9,135 nucleotides of DNA from Nitriliruptorales bacterium (GTDB lineage: Bacteria > Actinomycetota > Nitriliruptoria > Euzebyales > Egibacteraceae). Made by a program: the position numbers and the translations under genes. The stretch is from contig SKPY01000473.1 of the NCBI GenBank assembly GCA_007119305.1, forward strand, positions 1 to 9,135, read 5' to 3'. The notes beneath the pieces were generated by a model. It ran no database searches. It had not been told where the DNA came from and worked only from the letters and a program-made list of their open reading frames with translations. This document shows, in pieces, positions 6,162 to 9,135 of this stretch (positions within the stretch are counted from its first letter, which is position 1; each line of letters begins with the position of its first letter).

Positions 6162-7058
6162 GTGCGCACTGCTGTGGAGATCGTCGAGGTCGGTCCCCGG
6201 GACGGCCTCCAGAACGAGGCCCTCGTGCTCCCGGCGACTCACAAGGTGGAGCTGATCCGACGCGCGATCGCGGCCGGCGTGCGACGGGTCGAGGCGACGA
6301 GCTTCGTCCACCCGGGGCGGGTGCCCCAGATGGCCGACGCCGAAGCCGTCATGGCGGCCGTGCCCCGTCCCCCGGACGTGCGCTACATCGGCCTCGTGCT
6401 GAACCGGCGTGGGTTCGAGCGCGCCGCCGCCGCGGGTGTCGACGAGGTCAACATGGTCGTGGTCGCCACGGACGAGTTCAACCAGCGCAATCAGGGCGCC
6501 GACACGTCCGAGACGCTGGCGGTGTGGGCCGAGATCGCCGACCTGGCCCGCTCGGCCGGCATCAGGCCCTCAGTCACGATCGCCGCCGCGTTCGGTTGCC
6601 CGTTCACCGGCGAGGTGCAGACCGCGCAGGTCGTCGAGGTGGCGCGAGCCGCCGCGGCAAGCAGTCCGACGGAGCTCGCTCTGGCCGACACGATCGGCGT
6701 CGCGGTACCGCCCCAGGTGCGGGAGCGGCTCCGGGCCGTCGCCGACGTGGCTCCGGAGGTCCCGCTGCGGCTGCACCTGCACAACACCCGCAACACCGGC
6801 TACGCCAACGCCTGGGCTGCACTCGACGCGGGCGTCGCGGCCCTGGATGCCAGCCTCGGCGGGATCGGCGGCTGCCCCTTCGCGCCGGCTGCCACCGGCA
6901 ACATCGCCACGGAGGACCTCTGCTGGATGCTCGAGCGGGGCGGCGTCGCAACCGGAGTCGACCCCCAGGCCGCAGCCGAGGCCGGGACGTGGATCGCCGA
7001 CCTGCTCGGCAAGCAGTCGCCGGCCCTGCTCGGTCGCGCCGGCGGCTTCCCGACCTGA
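6162..7058 (+). CDS. HMG-CoA lyase-family 3-hydroxyacyl-CoA lyase
   Basis: This 298-residue TIM-barrel enzyme has the length of bacterial HMG-CoA lyases. Conserved features are EVGPRDGLQNE (9-19, including catalytic Arg13 and metal-binding Asp14), VEATSFVHPGRVPQMADA (43-60), DTIGVAVP (176-183), the metal-binding H205-x-H207 pair, and GGCPFAPAATGN (236-247), which holds the active-site-loop Cys238 and metal-ligand Asn247. Canonical HMG-CoA lyases have HCHD at the His pair; this protein has HLHN. The pocket may therefore fit another 3-hydroxyacyl-CoA, such as a citramalyl-CoA-like substrate, cleaved to a shorter acyl-CoA and a keto acid. An in-frame TAG at 6156 limits the start to GTG 6162 or GTG 6174. 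At 6162 the AGGG purine run is only one base away, so a leaderless mRNA is likely; 6174 would place it 13 bases away. It is divergent from gntR and shares its control region with the CoA-transferase operon. Confidence 0.85.
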   Translation: MRTAVEIVEVGPRDGLQNEALVLPATHKVELIRRAIAAGVRRVEATSFVHPGRVPQMADAEAVMAAVPRPPDVRYIGLVLNRRGFERAAAAGVDEVNMVVVATDEFNQRNQGADTSETLAVWAEIADLARSAGIRPSVTIAAAFGCPFTGEVQTAQVVEVARAAAASSPTELALADTIGVAVPPQVRERLRAVADVAPEVPLRLHLHNTRNTGYANAWAALDAGVAALDASLGGIGGCPFAPAATGNIATEDLCWMLERGGVATGVDPQAAAEAGTWIADLLGKQSPALLGRAGGFPT

Positions 7059-7097
7059 CCCTCCCGACGTCCCTGGTGCCGGCGCCGCCGGGTCAGG
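7054..7097. terminator. Inverted repeat between convergent genes, possible bidirectional terminator
   Basis: CCTGACCC (7054-7061) is complementary to GGGTCAGG (7090-7097). They enclose a 28-base GC-rich loop that contains the self-complementary GGCGCC. It begins at the lyase stop codon and ends 46 bases before the stop of the leftward methyltransferase gene. There is no T-tract. The position between two converging genes suits a terminator, but the long loop makes this weak. Confidence 0.35.
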
Positions 7098-7143
7098 CCA
7101 TGGGCGTGCAGCACGACGCGCCGAACGCTCCCTGGTGTCTTGG

Positions 7144-8040
7144 TCAGGAGGGTCGGTAGCACGACAGCGTCACCGACGAGGTGACCGCCACGGGTTCGGG
7201 CAGCTGGTCGATGCGCTCCCGAGTCTGCGCATGGTCGAGGTGCCAGGCGCTCGGTCCCATGGCCACCGCCGCTGCGACGTCGTCGTGGGTGAGCGTCCAG
7301 CGCTGCTCGTGCGTGGCGCGGTCGACGAGCGCGAAGTGCGGTTCGAGCTGCTCCGCAAGCCGGGCGTCCTTGCGCGGGTCCACGGTGAGCAGGGACAGCG
7401 ACCGCACGAGCTCGTCGAGGTGGGCGGGGGTGGGGGTGACGACGACGAGCGCACCCGAGGGGTGTAGCACCCGGCGCAGCTCCTCGCCGTTGCGGGGCGC
7501 GAAGACGGACAGCGCGAGGCCGGCTGTGGCGTCTCGAAGCGGCAGGCGCTGCCAGGCGTCGGCGGCCACTGCAGCCGCGCGCTCGTGCGCGCGCGCAGCG
7601 CGGCGCAGGGCGTACTTGGAGACATCGAGCGCGATGCCGTACCGGCCGGGCAGCCCGTCGAGGAGCGCAGCGAGGAAGTACCCCGTGCCGGCCCCGACGT
7701 CGAGCACGACCCTCTCACTGATGCCGGCCGCGGCCGCAGCCGCGTCGACGACCCGCGCAGCCAGGGCCGCATGGTGGCCGCGTGCAAGGAACGCGGTGCG
7801 TGCCTCGACCATCGCCGGGCTGTCCCCCGGGGGCGCCCGCACCCGTCCGGACAGCAGGTTGACGTAGCCCTGTCGAGCCACGTCGAACGCATGACCGCGC
7901 GGACAGCGGACGGTGCCGCGGTCAAGGTCGAGGGCGTCACGGCAGTGCGGGCACTCCAGCGTCTCGACGACGGCGGCCAGCGCAGCCGGCGGCTCGGCAC
8001 CGGTGCGGTGGCGGGACGCGCTGGCATCCGGGACCGACAT
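7144..8040 (-). CDS. rlmA: 23S rRNA (guanine-N1)-methyltransferase, RlmA/TlrB-like
   Basis: This 298-residue protein has the RlmA layout: an N-terminal zinc ribbon followed by a Rossmann SAM-dependent methyltransferase. The zinc ligands C30, C33, C46 and H50 have the same C-x2-C-x12-C-x3-H spacing as E. coli RlmA. They are followed by the family stretch FDVARQGYVNLL (52-63) and GDSPAMVEARTAFLARGHH (72-90). SAM motif I is VVLDVGAGTGY (111-121), and LDVSKYALRRAAR (138-150) carries the motif II acid D139. RlmA enzymes methylate G745 or G748 in helix 35 of 23S rRNA, at the peptide exit tunnel. The Gram-positive G748 type (TlrB) contributes to tylosin resistance together with a second methylation. 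The frame stays open to 8172, but that would run into galT and add a low-complexity N-terminus, so ATG at 8040 is chosen. No Shine-Dalgarno sequence precedes it. Sequence alone does not tell G745 from G748. Confidence 0.85.
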   Translation of the reverse strand: MSVPDASASRHRTGAEPPAALAAVVETLECPHCRDALDLDRGTVRCPRGHAFDVARQGYVNLLSGRVRAPPGDSPAMVEARTAFLARGHHAALAARVVDAAAAAAGISERVVLDVGAGTGYFLAALLDGLPGRYGIALDVSKYALRRAARAHERAAAVAADAWQRLPLRDATAGLALSVFAPRNGEELRRVLHPSGALVVVTPTPAHLDELVRSLSLLTVDPRKDARLAEQLEPHFALVDRATHEQRWTLTHDDVAAAVAMGPSAWHLDHAQTRERIDQLPEPVAVTSSVTLSCYRPS

Positions 8041-8119
8041 CGCGGCCGACTGTAGCAACCTGCCGTGCCAGCCTCGGCGCTGGCGCCCTCGCCCCCGATC
8101 CCCGATACTCGCCCCGCCG
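8041..8119. promoter_or_regulatory. Divergent rlmA-galT control region with two possible leaderless promoters
   Basis: The 79 bases between the two ATGs contain no Shine-Dalgarno sequence for either gene. On the minus strand TACAGT (8054-8049) ends 8 bases before the rlmA ATG. On the plus strand GATACT (8104-8109) ends 10 bases before the galT ATG. Both resemble -10 elements placed for leaderless transcripts. No convincing -35 box was found on either side. Confidence 0.4.
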
Positions 8120-9135
8120 ATGCCCTCCGACCACACGACCGCCGACGTCGCGGACGCTCCGACGCCTTCCACGCCTCATCGGCGCTGGAACCCGCTGACC
8201 GACGACTGGGTGCTCGTCAGCGCGGAACGCACGCAACGGCCCTGGCAGGGCGCCCGGGAGGCCACCCCGCCCCCCCGTCGGCCCACCTACGATCCGAGCT
8301 GCTACCTGTGCCCGGGGAACGCGCGCGCCGGGGCGGCGCGCAACCCCGCGTACGAGACGACGTTCGTCTTCACCAACGACTTCCCTGCGCTCGTGCCCGA
8401 CTCGGGCGGCGGCGAGCAGACGACGCACCCGCTGCTGCGCGCGCAGGGGGTGCCGGGTACTTGCCGGGTGCTGTGCTTCGACCCGCGCCACGACCTCACG
8501 CTGGCGGAGCTGCCCCATGGCGGCATCCGGCGCGTCGTCGACCTGTGGGCCGAGCAGGTGGATGATCTCGGCCGCCGCTTCCCGTGGGTGCAGGTGTTCG
8601 AGAACAAGGGCGAGGCGATGGGGGCGAGCAACCCCCATCCCCACGGTCAGGTGTGGGCCAGCGCACTGCTGCCCCCCGAGCCCGCCCGGGAGGACCAGGC
8701 GCAGCGAGCGCACCTCGACAGGCACGGCTCCCCGCTCCTGGTGGACTACGTCGCGGTGGAAGCCGCGCTCGGCGAGCGGGTGGTGGTGCACACCGACGAG
8801 TGGCTCGTGGTCGTTCCCTACTGGGCAGTGTGGCCCTTCGAGACCCTCGTGCTGCCGCGGCGGCGCGTGTGCCGGCTGCCGGACCTCGACGCGGCCCAGC
8901 GGGACGGCCTCGCCGGAGCCTTGAAGGGGCTGCTGGTCCGCTACGACAACCTGTTCGCTGCCCCCTTCCCGTACTCGATGGGGTGGCACGGCGCGCCGGA
9001 GGCACCTGGCGAGCACGGCCACTGGCAGCTGCACGCCCACTTCTACCCGCCGCTGCTCCGCTCGACGTCGGTGCGCAAGTTCATGGTGGGCTTCGAGCTG
9101 CTCGGCGGGCCGCAGCGCGACCTCACCGCGGAGCA
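8120..9135 (+). CDS. galT: Galactose-1-phosphate uridylyltransferase (3' end cut by window)
   Basis: There are 338 codons with no stop before the right edge. The reading frame closely follows E. coli GalT (348 residues), so only about 20 residues are missing. The enzyme exchanges UMP between UDP-glucose and galactose-1-phosphate in the Leloir pathway. Features are RRWNPLTDDWVLVS (21-34), zinc ligands C61 and C64 in CYLCPGN, H124 in FDPRHDLTL, and the active-site stretch ENKGEAMGASNPHPHGQVWA (161-180). In that stretch H173 is a zinc ligand, H175 is the UMP-carrying nucleophile and Q177 is the conserved glutamine. MGWHGAPE, HWQLHAHFYPP and RKFMVGFELL follow near the C-terminus, including the HxH pair that binds the second metal in E. 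coli. ATG at 8120 adds about 20 residues before the conserved RRWNP. No Shine-Dalgarno sequence is visible and a -10-like GATACT lies just upstream. A galK neighbour would be expected to the right. Confidence 0.93.
   Translation, partial: MPSDHTTADVADAPTPSTPHRRWNPLTDDWVLVSAERTQRPWQGAREATPPPRRPTYDPSCYLCPGNARAGAARNPAYETTFVFTNDFPALVPDSGGGEQTTHPLLRAQGVPGTCRVLCFDPRHDLTLAELPHGGIRRVVDLWAEQVDDLGRRFPWVQVFENKGEAMGASNPHPHGQVWASALLPPEPAREDQAQRAHLDRHGSPLLVDYVAVEAALGERVVVHTDEWLVVVPYWAVWPFETLVLPRRRVCRLPDLDAAQRDGLAGALKGLLVRYDNLFAAPFPYSMGWHGAPEAPGEHGHWQLHAHFYPPLLRSTSVRKFMVGFELLGGPQRDLTAE

Noticed and set aside
5387..6169. N-terminal extension of the CoA-transferase frame through gntR
   Set aside because: The extension is Arg/Ala-rich and overlaps a clear GntR gene. 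The GTG at 5386 has a ribosome site and starts right before the conserved LADLRVLEMGQLLAG block.
7586..7597. Alternating CG palindrome TGCGCGCGCGCA
   Set aside because: It lies inside the RlmA coding sequence and is explained by Ala/Arg codons in a high-GC genome; there is no sign of a separate role.
7725..7760. GCC/GCG-rich repeat-like tract
   Set aside because: It encodes a poly-alanine helix segment (about residues 100-105) of the methyltransferase and is ordinary low-complexity coding sequence.
8041..8172. 44-residue N-terminal extension of the RlmA-like protein
   Set aside because: It would overlap the galT start, is low-complexity, and lies outside the family's usual N-terminus, where the zinc ribbon comes first.
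7937..9040. Minus-strand open frame of 367 codons opposite galT
   Set aside because: galT on the plus strand has all catalytic and zinc residues in one unbroken frame; the opposite frame shows no conserved features.
1..9135. Mobile element, prophage, CRISPR or defence system
   Set aside because: No transposase, integrase, terminal repeats, spacer-repeat pattern or nuclease/NTPase defence domains were found. All genes are metabolic, regulatory or RNA-modifying.

Overview
This is a high-GC bacterial window whose genes end strongly in G/C at third codon positions, use GTG starts in places, and include apparently leaderless genes. All of this suggests an actinobacterium or close relative; the sequence alone does not fix the genus. 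Coding density is high and no gap reaches 300 bases. There are no tRNA or rRNA genes, CRISPR arrays, transposases or other signs of recent mobile DNA.

Positions 1-6051 hold a leftward cluster that reads like one operon. Its order is an FCD-type GntR regulator, a family III (CaiB/BaiF) CoA-transferase, HyuA (hydantoinase/oxoprolinase A), HyuB (hydantoinase B), and then the start of an isochorismatase-fold hydrolase resembling N-carbamoylsarcosine amidase, cut by the window edge. The genes overlap by 4 bases or are 16-18 bases apart, and each has a clear Shine-Dalgarno sequence. The exception is the last junction, 67 bases long, where a perfect 14-bp hairpin sits just before the final gene's ribosome binding site.

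Divergent from the regulator, at 6162-7058, is an HMG-CoA-lyase-family gene. The 110-base divergent region is an AT-rich island carrying two related palindromes with cores TTGTATGCAA and TTGTATACAT. They lie 73 bp apart, one over the likely leftward promoter and one over the likely rightward -10 box. The GntR protein therefore probably controls both directions, including its own gene.

Taken together, this looks like a substrate-induced catabolic module. HyuAB would open or carboxylate a small ring or carbonyl compound using ATP, the amidase-like enzyme would hydrolyse an amide or carbamoyl product, the CoA-transferase would activate an acid, and the lyase would split the 3-hydroxyacyl-CoA. 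Each family is known; the combination and its substrate are not established by anything here.

From about 7059 to the end the content is housekeeping. It comprises a leftward RlmA/TlrB-like 23S rRNA guanine-N1 methyltransferase converging on the lyase gene, and a divergent galT (galactose-1-phosphate uridylyltransferase) running off the right edge with only its last few residues missing. Both appear to lack Shine-Dalgarno sequences.
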